Notes: generated by a model from the letters alone, not told the origin. A stretch of 64,000 nt of DNA from Byssochlamys sp. IMV 00236 (GCA_001931875.2 MSJH02000826.1:62001-126000), one strand, 5' to 3'; shown: positions 12,717 to 23,400, counted from the first letter of the stretch. Numbers and translations are program-made.

Positions 12717-13054
12717 TTATAACTTGACGTGGCCGTCGCAGTTCTCCACAGCCGTTCTCCCCTGATGAGTATCCTTCCAAAATGCTGCATAAGCACCACC
12801 GATCCCCCAGTCCGCCAATAGATAGTATTCGAAGAATTGCTTCTGCTCTACTATCGGGAAATCGCTTGGGTAATTTTTTGGGAAGGTATTAGAGACAAAT
12901 GGGAGAAAGTCAGCTCGGGATGGCCGTCTAAGACCAAATCCATGATTGAAGAGTCGTCTGAAGCGCAATCCATCATGATTGCTAGATTAGGTAGATACCT
13001 TGATAGAAGTATCGATGAAGAGCCAAGGAAAGGTCTCAATATTGCAGAGATCTT
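12717..13054 (-). pseudogene. Possible frameshifted gene remnant
   Basis: Two overlapping minus-strand frames look protein-like in succession. The upstream one (from about 13054 to 12880) contains LVLDGHPELTFSHL and ends shortly after a run of six T (six A on the coding strand) at 12874-12879. The downstream one continues from that tract with QKQFFEYYLLADWGIGGAY and stops at 12717. A single-base loss in the homopolymer would explain the switch. I do not recognise the family. An intron could in principle connect the frames, but I see no good donor and acceptor pair. Confidence 0.3.
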
Positions 13055-14517
13055 ATGTTATAATATAGGGACTCGACTTACATATGTCTCGCCTTACGTA
13101 TATTCCTATTTTTGCTAACAAGCAAGGCAAAATACCAAGTACCAGTCAACCCTGAGCAAGATAGGAGTATGAGTAGTTTCATTTATTGTTATTCTAGAAA
13201 TACGAATCATCTGGTCACTCAAATACTATGTATGCACCTCTTTTATTGTTCCGCACGGTGAGACGTCTAATAACAGAAGCGAAAGGCATAGATATCCGGT
13301 TTCTTGAAAAAAGCATCTCTTTTCAAATTTATTACCAGCCTTTTCCTGAATTTTGGGATCTATAATTTCAGCGATCATACTTGCTGCACAATCGGCGCTG
13401 CATACATACATTGCAACCCGCGCAGCACTGACCAAAGACACTGCAGACGTCCAACACCAGTAAGTTTTGGCCTCAGAATATTTTATACGCTATTGTTCCT
13501 CCTGGGCAGCAACCAGCGAGGTATTGATCCCGCATCAGCCGAAACCACCCTCCAGCCTCCGAGTAGGGGCCTTTCTCTCTCACTTGCATATCTTTATTCG
13601 AAAAAGGATGGTGAAATAATCAACAAATCTACAAGATGCCACATATAGGTTATAGATACTACTTGATGGAGAAGAAGCGTCTATGTAACCGACCAACCAA
13701 CCAATTAAACAACGAAAACTCATAGATATTAAATGATTATCAAAAAACAGAAAAGGAGAGTTGTATGCCATTACGCACTGGTTCTAGTTCGTGGGTATAG
13801 GTTCTACTTTCGTAGATTGCTTTGCTTTCTAGTAGCTTTCGTCAATTGGTCAATACGTCTACCTGAGTGTGTCTGCATTGATGTTGAAAATACCCGTACT
13901 ATAATGTATAGGCTCGCTGGTGATTATGTACTCTCTATACTGCGCATTGTTAGAGGAAAGACAAAAAGTGAGGCGGTCAGAGTGGAAAAGAAAACCGAAC
14001 CAAACAGAAAGGTCTTCGGGGACAGGGGTAAGTTAAGTAGGCGCGATTTAGTTCTTCGAGTTCAAATCTAACGGCTAGCTGCGTCCTGTCAAGTTACGTA
14101 GGTTACGTAGGCTGTGCAACGTTGATAATGATGATTAAGAGATTTACTAACCTAGCCTAATGAGTAGTTTTGACATAAGCCTAGCTTACTTAGCTTAACT
14201 TTAAAGGAACACCCCCTGTTGTCGCCGGAGTATGCGGAACTCTCGTCTTCGCTCCTTGAGGGCGATAATCATAATAATGACAATAACAATCAGAGGGCGC
14301 AGAGATAAGAGAGATTATATGGAATCACGGCTTGAAGGAGTAATGAGTGGAAGGATTATACCAATTCACGCAAGGTACGCAGACTAAGCGAAGCCTGCAG
14401 GCTGTATGGCCCAAATATTGTCGAGATTATGTGATGCTATATGCAAAATATAAAAGGGGCAACGCGAAGGGCGCCCGAATTCAGTACATTCGGTCCGTTG
14501 TCGAGAATCCAGAGTAT

Positions 14518-16359
14518 CTAGTTGAGTCTGAATCCTCCGCTGGTTCTCTTCTGGAAGAATCCATCAGGATCGTACTTGAGTCTGGTCTGTAACGCAGTCT
14601 CCTTCGTGCGGACACGGCCCCAGTAGTCCTGGCGGTAGTAGGCATCATTCATGAACAAGGGTCGGTAGACATCAGGCAACAGACCCCCGTCGATGTGCTT
14701 CTCCACCAGCTCACCAAGACCGTTGTAGAGCTGCTGGTTGGCAGCGTCCACCTTCTCGTCGTCGATGGCAAAAGAGTAGGAGAAATCCATCTCGAAGATT
14801 ATATAGTCCTGGTCGGTGGGAAGGTCGAGGATGTCCTGTTTAAAGGGTGATCAGTATATTGTGTGACCATGAAACAAACCGCCATGCGGTAAGGAGACTA
14901 GGGGAGCGCTTACCCCGCCGAGAGCTTTGGCTTTGCTGGTAATGGTGCGAGGCATGGGCTGTAAAGCAAAAGAGCCAATCAATCCGGTCACTTCCAGGAT
15001 GCTCGAAGACACGTTGAAGAAGTGGTCGTAGTATGACTGCATGACTTGGGCACCGACGGTCTTGTTCGGAAGGGGCGTCGTCTCCGTAGCGATGGTGTAT
15101 CGTTGACCACTATTGTATCCGGTCAATCACTGTAGATTACCCTTTTGCATATATGGGCGAACTTACTGCAGGATGAACTGGTCGTTGTTTTTAAGCTGTA
15201 AGATAAAGTCAGCACTCCTTATTCATTCAAAAACAGTGGTATCACTGGCCAGGTCATAGTAGGAATCCCATGTCTTCGTAGAGTCGATGACGGGTCCGAT
15301 AGCCGTGAAGTTAGAGAAAACACCCTCGGGAGGGCTAGGGCCATCATAGAACAAGAACATGATCCAGGTGTTGAGCAAGGAGGCATGCTCAGTCGTGACG
15401 ATGACAGCAGCCTTATCATCTGGATAGCTCTCAGTGAAAGAGCGTACCGCTTCGAGAACCTGAGGGGTCTGTTTCGAGTCGAAAACGTAGTTACCTCCCC
15501 AAACCTGCTATCATTAGGTCTTCATTCAGTAGCGGAAATATATTCTGGCTTACCTTCTCCGAGATGGGGTGTGTCTGGATAGTGTATGCCGTCACGATAC
15601 CGAAGTTGTTACCGCCTCCCTTGAGAGCAGCAAAGAGGTCTATAATGTTTAGTCCTGTTCCCGACCCGTCTTTCTTGAATGTCTGTCTTACCGGTGTTCT
15701 CCTTGGCATTGGCATTCACGATCGTAGCATTAGCAAGGACTACCTGGAAATTAACGACGTTGTTCGCCGCCCAGCCGTATTGGGAACTGAGGAAACTCAA
15801 GCCACCTATCAGGTATGTTAGACCCCAAACAGGAATGTCCCCAAGACTGAATTGCAAGAGACTCACCTCCAAGGAGATAACCTCCAACACCAACACCACC
15901 GATACGACCACCTACAAGGGTACGGCCAGTGCCGTCCAGCCCCTTCTGAGCATCTTCCCAAGCAAGACCGGGTCCAATAACGGCAGTCTGAGTGTCCGGG
16001 TCGTAAACCACCTGGTTGAGATTCTTGGTCGAGATAAGCACTCCATTCTGGATACTGGCAAACCCATTGTTTGGCATATGGCCACCGGACTTCACGGCAA
16101 AGAAGTCGTCCGTATCCTGGAGAGCGCGAACTATATCCGCGACCTGCTCTGCACTGGAGGGAAACAACATGCAGGAAGGACGGAGATCCGAGCATGCCGC
16201 AGACCAGTAATGGTTAATTTCGGTCTCATATTGGATAGATGCGGCATAGTCCACATTTTCATTCTGCTGCTTGAGCGTCTGGCAGATATCTGCCGCTGCC
16301 AGCGTTGAGAACGCCGTGCAGAATCCGAGGATATACTTGATACTGGATGCGAAACGCAT
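14518..16359 (-). CDS. FAD-linked oxidoreductase with BBE domain (secreted type)
   Basis: A berberine-bridge-enzyme/6-hydroxy-D-nicotine-oxidase-like flavoprotein, oxidising an unknown small molecule. Seven exons on the minus strand: 16359-15867, 15805-15692, 15639-15554, 15504-15250, 15195-15167, 15109-14914 and 14835-14518, about 496 residues. A hydrophobic signal peptide precedes ADICQTL. The PCMH-type FAD domain holds VKSGGH, whose His is the usual covalent FAD attachment site, and GVGVGGYLLGG. The second Cys used in bicovalent members is not visible there, so single attachment is likely. The BBE C terminus is complete (FMNDAYYRQDYWGR, DPDGFFQKRTSGGFRLN). Intron 4 (15196-15249) has no GT donor that keeps the frame; the best reading is a GC-AG intron or a mutated site. 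Intron 3 has a tandem acceptor (TAGCAG). It stands alone in a gene-poor stretch, with no cluster partners visible. Confidence 0.85.
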
Positions 16360-17492
16360 CTTGTCACTTCACAACCGGACGGAGTTGATGCCAAGGGCCA
16401 ACAATTATAGTAGTAATATGAAATATGAAGAACAGTATTAAACAAAAGTTTAAATGTGTACCGGGGAAAGATATTAATTAATCAATACAAATGAGTGTAT
16501 GGGAGTGACACATTTCAGAGAAAGGGAACAACTGGGCCAAAGAGAGACGGCGAAAGAGACGGGGCGCCCGACATCGTACAAGATTGTCAGAAGGGTGCTT
16601 GATGGTTATATCTACAGCATCAGCTGCCTCCCCTCACAGATATGACTTACCCACACTGGAGTAGGGGAGAGACAGTCTTCCAAGCCAAGCAACTCCGGGT
16701 GTTCAGGGTGGACCTAGATCTCTATCTGATGCTTGGGGCCCCATAGGCCTGACGGCAGCGTAATGCCTTAAAGAAACAGGATCGACATTTTGGGAACGGA
16801 GAGAGGTAGTCTACCACGGTTGTCCTGGCTGTATAGACTCAAATTATAGTCATCTTGAGCCGCGAGCCCGATGTAGATGTTCCTAGCGACCCGAACTTAG
16901 TTGGGGGGGCCTGCAGATCAGTAAACGTCCCAGTCCACCTGCTCAATGCTGCAGAGAAGTTGCGGAGAACAAGCGCCAGAGTTCTTCAGAGCCGAGAGTG
17001 CTGTTGATCAATGAGACGGAGCGTTGAATTGGATCTCATGGTTCTCTTGCCAGATTCCGCCAACATCCCCGGCGCCAAACGGCAGGGATGCGGCTAAGCG
17101 AAGTCACGTGAGCAGACCGGCCCCCCGTAGCCCCGAGTTCGCATTGACGGGAGTAATTTGAATACCTTAGCTACGGACGTATAATAGTTTAGTTTGATTT
17201 GGCGCCAGGCCTGCAGAGTAAAGGGGTTCCAGGAGACGGGTCTATGGGTTTGGCGGTGTTTCTATTTAGAGATGCATTCGCTAGTAGGAAAGGACGATAG
17301 TCGATGTTTCAGCCAGATCAAAAGTCCTGGGGTTCTCATTGCTCTTTAGGGGACGCGACTCTATGTACTGTACAACATTCCTGCCTCCAAGAGATCCAAA
17401 GAGTCGAACTTTCGGCCCGGATGCTTCGGATACTTTACACGTTGGATCATGAACATGGAGATCTCGTGCGTCGATCAGCGGAATCTCGTCAT
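16360..17492. other. Intergenic region upstream of the FAD oxidase
   Basis: About 1.13 kb lies between the FAD oxidase start and the 3' end of cox12. It carries GC-rich words such as GGCGCCAAA and GGCGCCAGG near 17070 and 17200, and a TCACGTGA palindrome at 17104-17111. No coding sequence is supported. Confidence 0.5.
17104..17111. promoter_or_regulatory. TCACGTGA palindrome (E-box-like)
   Basis: A perfect 8-bp palindrome with a CACGTG core, the kind bound by bHLH factors in fungi. It lies about 0.75 kb upstream of the FAD oxidase start and 0.4 kb beyond the cox12 stop. Function is inference only. Confidence 0.3.
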
Positions 17493-18232
17493 TTACGCGT
17501 CCAGACGAGCAGGGAAGTTTCCGGCTTCTGGATAGCACAAAGTTAGAACCGCTGACGCCACATGCTCTCTTACATAAAGGAAAAAGAAGAACTGCGAGCG
17601 CTCAACAACGGAGCACAAAAGGCGACTTACCACGCTGGTCATCCCATCGGTCGGTCCAGGACTTGGGGCACAGAGAGCGGTAAGCAAGGTAGAACTGCAA
17701 GTTCAGACGGTTAGATCAGCAAGGGTCCATGCACAGCCAATCAGCGCTCGATCGATCGGGATTCATAATATCCTCGACGGCATCGAAGCACGGGGACCAG
17801 ATGGAAAGAGATAATATGGATCGGTACCTGGCGACACGGGCGGAAGTCCTCGCCCTTGGCGTTGATGCACTTGAAGTAGTCGACGTAGTTCTGCCAGCAG
17901 TGCTTGGTCCTGCAGAGTGTGAGTTAGCCACCGTGGTATGGGCATGATATCAAGACGGAAGTCGCGTACTGGTTCTGGTTCGGGAAGCGAGCATCGTAGC
18001 CTGTCGATGGATGAGATTGTCAGTGGTGGGCTCAGCAGAGCCAACGGCGATGTTTGAGAGCAATCGGCCGTCACGATGACCAGGACATACCAGCTGCGAT
18101 CTTGTTAGCAATTGACGTTCATGCGCGGGCGTGAAGCCTCGGGAGATCAGTGAAAAGTGGCTCACCTGTCACGAACTTGAAGGGCTTGGTTTCGAGAGGC
18201 TCATCGGGATCAGCTTCAGGAATGGCACCCAT
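17493..18232 (-). CDS. cox12: Cytochrome c oxidase subunit 6B (Cox12)
   Basis: A small intermembrane-space subunit of respiratory complex IV. Exons on the minus strand: 18232-18166, 18093-18091, 18000-17970, 17909-17828, 17694-17631 and 17527-17493, about 93 residues. It contains the conserved block YDARFPNQNQTKHCWQNY, the twin-cysteine motif with CX9C (CWQNYVDYFKC) and CX10C (CRQFYLAYRSLC), and ends NFPARLDA. The 3-nt second exon (CTG) is inferred from two consecutive well-formed introns and yields FVTAGYDARF, the form I recall from other fungi; skipping it would give FVTGYDARF, also in frame. A CCAATCA box lies at 17737-17743 within intron 4. It is head to head with another respiratory-chain gene across 308 bp. 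Confidence 0.93.
17737..17743 (+). promoter_or_regulatory. CCAATCA box inside cox12 intron
   Basis: CCAATCAGCG matches the consensus recognised by the fungal CCAAT-binding (HAP) complex, which regulates respiratory genes. It lies in the 133-nt intron 4 of cox12 rather than in the promoter. Chance occurrence is possible. Confidence 0.25.
18091..18093 (-). other. cox12: 3-nt microexon (CTG) of cox12
   Basis: On the coding strand the order is GTGAGC...TTGCTAACAAGATCGCAG, then CTG, then GTATGT...CACTGACA...CGACAG. Both flanking introns (72 and 90 nt) have a donor, a branch-point-like element and an acceptor at normal spacing. The codon is split G|CT G|GC, giving Ala-Gly. Confidence 0.7.
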
Positions 18233-18540
18233 TTTGACGAAAGAAGAAGAGCACGAGCAATTGAGGTCGAAACAAGCGCAATGGAGGCGTGGTCGGGCGG
18301 CGACGGTGGGATGGAAGAGCTGCGAAGAAAGGACGTTAGAAGGTAAGGTTGGGTTCGAGTTGGTGCTGGTGGAATGACCGGCGGAGCTGGGAAGCCGGCC
18401 TGGCCGCAGACGGCTAGCGAGCCACTCGTGGCGCATGATTTCCTAAACACCCGAGACTACGACAGACTACGACATTTCCTCCCTTCGACCTTGACCTAGC
18501 TTCACGTCACCATCTCGACAGCCCACCACCACCGTCCATC
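18233..18540. promoter_or_regulatory. Shared divergent promoter of cox12 and the MLRQ-like gene
   Basis: 308 bp separate the two start codons, so both respiratory genes must share this promoter. A perfect tandem duplication of gactacgaca lies at 18455-18464 and 18465-18474, nearer the MLRQ-like start. Near 18500 is a CTTCACGTCACC word. No CCAAT box is seen in it. Confidence 0.6.
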
Positions 18541-19152
18541 ATGTATCCCACTCGTGTTCTGAGGATGCAGCCCTCGCGGCCCTTGTACTACGCCTCTCCC
18601 GTAAGTCTAGTCTGCCCCCATGGGGCCAACTGACCTTTTTCTCGATCCGGACGGTCATGCTAACGTGCTCTCACAGAAGGAGGCCCAGAGCGGTATGCTC
18701 TCCCACTGCGACTGCCATGATGCTCTCGAGGATCTCGCAGATGCAATTGGATCAATTGGATGGAACTGACTGCTTTGACCAGCCCACACGATCTCTCAGC
18801 GTCTCCGCCAGATCAAGAAGATGCCCCCAGAGCTGATCCCGCTGGGTATGTTGTGACCTACACTGCACCCCAGAATGTCAAATTCTACAGAAAACTAACA
18901 TTTCAAAAAACAGGCTTCGTCTTGTGGTAAGTGCTAGTCTTAATATCTACCTCCAATGCCAAAGCGCCCGCTTCCGCTTGGGCCTCCCACATCTACATCA
19001 CATCCTATGCTATCCCATCCTATTCTCCCCCAGCTAACCCAGACACTCTCAGCGTCGCTGTCGGAGCTGGTATCTACTCCTGCATCCACAAGCTCACGTC
19101 GGACAAGACCCTCCGTCTGTCCCGCAACCGCCCTGAGGACCGTGCCCACTAA
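18541..19152 (+). CDS. NDUFA4/MLRQ-like (B12D family) respiratory-chain subunit
   Basis: A small single-TM inner-membrane protein of the NADH-ubiquinone reductase MLRQ/B12D family. Five exons: 18541-18600, 18677-18692, 18783-18845, 18914-18926 and 19053-19152, about 83 residues. The matrix segment RLRQIKKMPPELIPLG leads into a membrane helix (FVLCVAVGAGIYSCIHKL), then TSDKTLRLSR and a polar tail, the standard arrangement for the family. Exons 2 and 4 are only 16 and 13 nt, with good GTATGC, GTATGT and GTAAGT donors. In animals the NDUFA4 homologue is now assigned to complex IV, so pairing with cox12 on a shared promoter is notable; the exact complex here is not determined. Confidence 0.87.
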
Positions 19153-19400
19153 ATGTACCACCATCTCTTTTGGACTGTATGATGGAGGATGATGGGACTG
19201 GAATTGTGCACGGGCCGGCAATAATGACAGAACATTGATTCTGCAGAAAATGCCAGGGATTACCGAGTCATTGGGAGCATATGTGTATATAGTATGACCC
19301 GGTTTGAGGAGTTTCCGCGGAGGAATATGACAACATTACTGTCCTTTTACTCTCCGTCTTCCTTTTCTTTTTTCATGATTGTCGCGTCCGCACATGAAGT

Positions 19401-19926
19401 TCATTCAGGCTTCGGTCCTGCCACGTCGAGTCCTTCCAGACCCTGCATGGGATCTTCAGGACGGCCGTTGGCGCCCATCCGGGCTTCTTCAGCGGCCAAT
19501 CGATCCTCTTCACTCACGGCATGTTTGGCCAGGTAGCCCTCCTGTAGGATGCGTAGTCAGTAAGCTGCTAATGCCAAGGTCGAGTAGCACAGTCATAAAA
19601 CCAACCTGTTCCCAAATGGCAGTCTTGCTACCCAGTCCTTCGTTGCTATCCTTCTGCGGTTTGGCAGCCGCTACCTTGATCGTCCGGCCGTACAGTTCGC
19701 TTCCGTCCATGTTATCGATCGCTTCCTTGGCATCCGGGGGAAATTCGAATTCGACATAGCCAAAGCCCCTGTGCAGATCGGTCGATGAGGGCAGATCAGG
19801 CTTGGGGAGAGAGATATCGACGATCTCGCCGAAGGGGAGGAAGGCCTCGGTCAGCGTGTGAGCGGTAACCGCTTGGTCGAGCCCGCCCACATAGACGGTT
19901 GCTTTGAGGCGTTCTGCTTCCGACAT
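19401..19926 (-). CDS. RRM-domain protein resembling the cyclophilin E (PPIE) RRM
   Basis: A single-RRM RNA-binding protein of about 153 residues in two exons, 19926-19606 and 19541-19401 (64-nt intron, GTTGGT donor). RNP2 (TVYVGGL) and RNP1 (RGFGYVEFEF) are intact near residues 10-16 and 53-62. The tail TIKVAAAKPQKD then AIWEQEGYLAKH resembles the segment after the PPIE RRM, but the peptidyl-prolyl isomerase domain is absent. It is likely a splicing-associated factor by family resemblance; the precise role is unknown. It converges on the MLRQ-like gene (248 bp between stops) and is divergent from sec31. Confidence 0.82.
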
Positions 19927-20404
19927 GGTGGAGGATGAGGCCCTTCTGTTTTTCTACTAGGCCACAAAGACAGTAGATGGACGCTGTAAGACTGGAGCAG
20001 CGTGGTCGCGAGAGACTGTCAGACACTATCTAACTTATATGTATAATTATCCTCCTCGAGTCCCTCCATCGCTGTCTCTGAACGGGACCCGAAAAGACGG
20101 TATCACGTGCCGGGGACCCGCGCGCGCAGGCTAGCGTGTGAACTAGTCGTGAGTTGCCCCAAGATCGCATCCAGAAGGACACTTGGAGGCATCCCGGTAT
20201 TTACTGTTGCTGTCCAGTGTCGCATTTCCAGCCATCTCTACACCCCTTCCAGGGTGCTTCTGGGAAGAAAAGGGCATCCTGCCATATTCCGGCTGTCCTT
20301 CTTTTTTTTCTAAATTTCCATTGCGGATTTTATTCATGATACGTCTTCCTGCTACGGCCTATTGTTAAACCCCCCCCATACAGAACGTTCCGTCATCAGT
20401 CAGT
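19927..20404. promoter_or_regulatory. Shared divergent promoter of the RRM gene and sec31
   Basis: 478 bp between the two starts. A CACGTG word lies near 20103 (TATCACGTGCC), a T-rich run near 20300 and a C-run near 20370. No gene content is seen. Confidence 0.45.
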
Positions 20405-23400
20405 ATGGTCCGTCTAAGGGAAATTCCCCGGACGGCCACCTTCGCTTGGTCTCCCGGTGCTAAATCGCCCTTGATCGCGACCGGAACCCGAGCAGGGGCA
20501 GTTGATGTTAATTTCTCGAATGAGACGTGCCTCGAGCTCTGGGATCTGGGGTTGGATCGCGAGGACGCGGGCACGGAGTTGCAACCCACCGCCAAGGTTT
20601 CCACCGACTCAGGGTATGGCTATTCGAATCGATAATACAGGTTGCATGGAGAGATGATCGGGATCTAATTCGCTTGCAGGTTCAATGACCTGGCTTGGGC
20701 AGAGTCCGATGATAATACGCGAGGTGTCATCGCCGGTGGTCTAGAGAACGGCTCCTTGGATATCTGGGATGCCGACAAGCTGCTCAGCGGAGCAAGGTAC
20801 GAGGACAAATTGCGTAGAGTTATCGACGTGACCTAATTCTCTCCAGTGACCCTCTCGTCTCGAGAACCAGCAAGCATACAGGAGCGATCAAGGCCCTCCA
20901 GTTCAACCCTCGACACTCGAACCTCCTGGCCACCGGAGGAGCGAAAGGAGAGGTACGGTCACAGTCCTACAATCAGGAGTCAATGTCCCGCCTAGGAACA
21001 CACTGACTCGTTCGCAGCTTTACATCAATGATATTAACAACCTCGACAACCCATTCCGCCTCGGAAATGCTGCAGCCCGCGCCGATGACATTGAGTGCTT
21101 GGATTGGAACAAGAAGGTCGCCCATATCATGGTCACCGGAAGCAGCGCAGGCTTCGTGACCGTCTGGGATGTTAAGACAAAGAAGGAGAGTCTGACGCTG
21201 AACAACCTCGGCCGGAAAGCCGTCAGCGCCGTGGCCTGGGACCCGGAGAAGGTACGAGTACTCAGAACCTGCTGTGGACTCGCTCTGACCTGGAACAGCC
21301 AACTAAATTGATCACCGCTACTCCTCTGGAGTCAGATCCCGTCATTCTTGTCTGGGATCTCCGTAACTCACATGCCCCAGAAAGAGTAAGTTCGTGCCCG
21401 CCGTGACCGTCGTATACGGCTGACAGTCTATAGACTCTGAAAGGACATGAATCCGGTGTCCTGTCCCTCTCCTGGTGTACTCACGATCCGGACTTGCTTC
21501 TCTCCTCCGGAAAGGACAACCGCACTCTCTGTTGGAACCCGCAGACGGGCGTGGCCTACGGAGAGTTCCCCGTCGTCACGAACTGGACCTTCCAGACTCG
21601 CTGGAACCCTCACAACCCCAACTTCTTCGCTACCGCCTCGTTCGACGGAAGAATCTCTGTTCAGACGATCCAGAGCACTAGCAATGAGGCTGCGCAGTCG
21701 CTTGCCAGCCAGAACCAGACTCTTGATGATGAGGATTTCTTCGCCAAGGCCCAGACGCAGCCGCAGATATCAACGTTCTCGCTGCCAAAGGCCCCCAAGT
21801 GGCTGGAACGTCCGTCTTCTGCTGCCTTCGGTTTCGGCGGAAGGGTTGTCTCTGTGGGACTGACGGAGAAGGGAAAGCGTTCCTCGACAGTCAAGATCAC
21901 ACCTTTCGAAGTGGATGAATCTGTCGGGAAGGCCACCGAAACTTTCGAGACGGCATTGAAGGAAGGAGACCTGCGGAGCATCTGCGAAACGAGAATCTCT
22001 GCTGCTCGCTCAGAGGAAGAAAAGGCCGACTGGAAGGTTATCGAGACTTTGCTCTCCGAGAACCCTAGAAAGGGTCTCTTGGAGTACCTTGGATTCTCGA
22101 ATGAGACTGATGAAGCCGCTGACGGCATCGCCAAGCTCGGATTAGGAAAGGAGGAAACTAACGGAGTGACTGAGGACAAGGAGTCCCGCGGGCCGGGAGC
22201 CAAGAAGCATAAACGAATCACGTCTATATTCGAGACAAGCACGGAGGGAGAGGAGTTCCTGACAGATCTGGCAGCATCGAAGGGTGCCAGAACTAACAAC
22301 CCCTTCAGCATCTACACTGGTTCTGAATCTGAAGCTGACAGGCGGATCACGCGGGCTCTTCTGCTCGGCGAGTTCGAGAAGGCCCTCGACGTCGCTCTCG
22401 AAGAGGACCGGATGTCTGACGCTTTCATGATTGCTATCTGCGGGGGCCAGAAGTGCATCGAGAAGGCCCAGGAAGTTTACTTCTCCAAGCAGGCCGGCGG
22501 TCCCAACTACCTGCGCCTTCTCGCTTCCATCGTGGGCAAGAACCTGTGGGATGTCGTGCATAACGCCGATCTTTCCAACTGGAAGGAGGTTATGGCAGCT
22601 CTCTGCTCTTTCGCGGATGAGAAGGAGTTCTCGGATCTCTGCGAGGCGCTTGGTGACCGGATCGAGGAGCAAATCAGAGCCACAGGTGACAAGGCTTCCC
22701 GTAAAGACGCATCCTTCTGCTACATGGTTGGATCGAAGCTGGAGAAGGTGGTCGCAATCTGGATCGACGAGCTCCGGGAGAACGAAAAAGAAGGTCTAGA
22801 CGCCGGCACCGATGACTCCAGCTTTTCTGTCCATGTCCGTGCTCTGCAGGGCCTGATCGAGAAGGTGACCCTGTTCCGCCAGGTCACCAAGTTTGAAGAC
22901 ACGGAACGCCAAAAGGAGTCTGACTGGAGACTGGGCCTGCTCTACGACAAGTATGTGGAGTATGCTGATGTTGCAGCAACTCATGGTCGCCTGGAGATCG
23001 CGGAGAAGTACCTCAGTCTCGTTCCTGAGAAGCATTCTGAGGCCGAAGTCGCGAGGAACCGGATCAAGTTGGCGACCAGACCGGCTGCTGCGAAGGCAGC
23101 CCAGGCTACCGGCCCTGCGGCGCGAGTCGCTTCCAAGCCTTTGGCACAGCCGAACCTATACCAACCTCCTCAGCCTACGTTCTCTCCCGCAGGCACTCCA
23201 GCTCCGGCAGTAAACCCTTACGCGCCTCCTACTCCGGCTGCGGCTGCCCCTGTCCCTGCTGCTCAGCCAACTAATCCTTATGCTTCCATCGCCGCTGGAG
23301 GCTACACGCCTACTGGCTATCAGCCTGCTGGTTACCAACCTCAGCAGCAGATGAGGTCGGCTGCAGTCCCCCCGCCTCCTCAGTCTTTTGGCCATTCGTA

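Larger units (their letters stand above)
11181..14517. other. Gene-poor stretch with ORF relics
   Basis: About 3.3 kb of AT-rich DNA contains no intact gene I can support. Fragments on the minus strand near 12.07-12.28 kb and 12.72-13.05 kb read like decayed coding sequence and are listed separately. Near 14.08-14.20 kb the words GTTACGTAGGTTACGTAGGCT and, further on, AGCCTAGCTTACTTAGCTT form an imperfect inverted pair, possibly a small mobile-element relic. The rest is without recognisable content. Confidence 0.5.

Noticed and set aside
14030..14090. tRNA-like box (GAGTTCAAATC)
   Set aside because: B-box-like word only; no matching A box or cloverleaf pairing could be drawn.
21661..22311. 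216-codon minus-strand frame inside sec31
   Set aside because: Antisense to a well-conserved sec31 exon; arises from codon bias of the sense gene.
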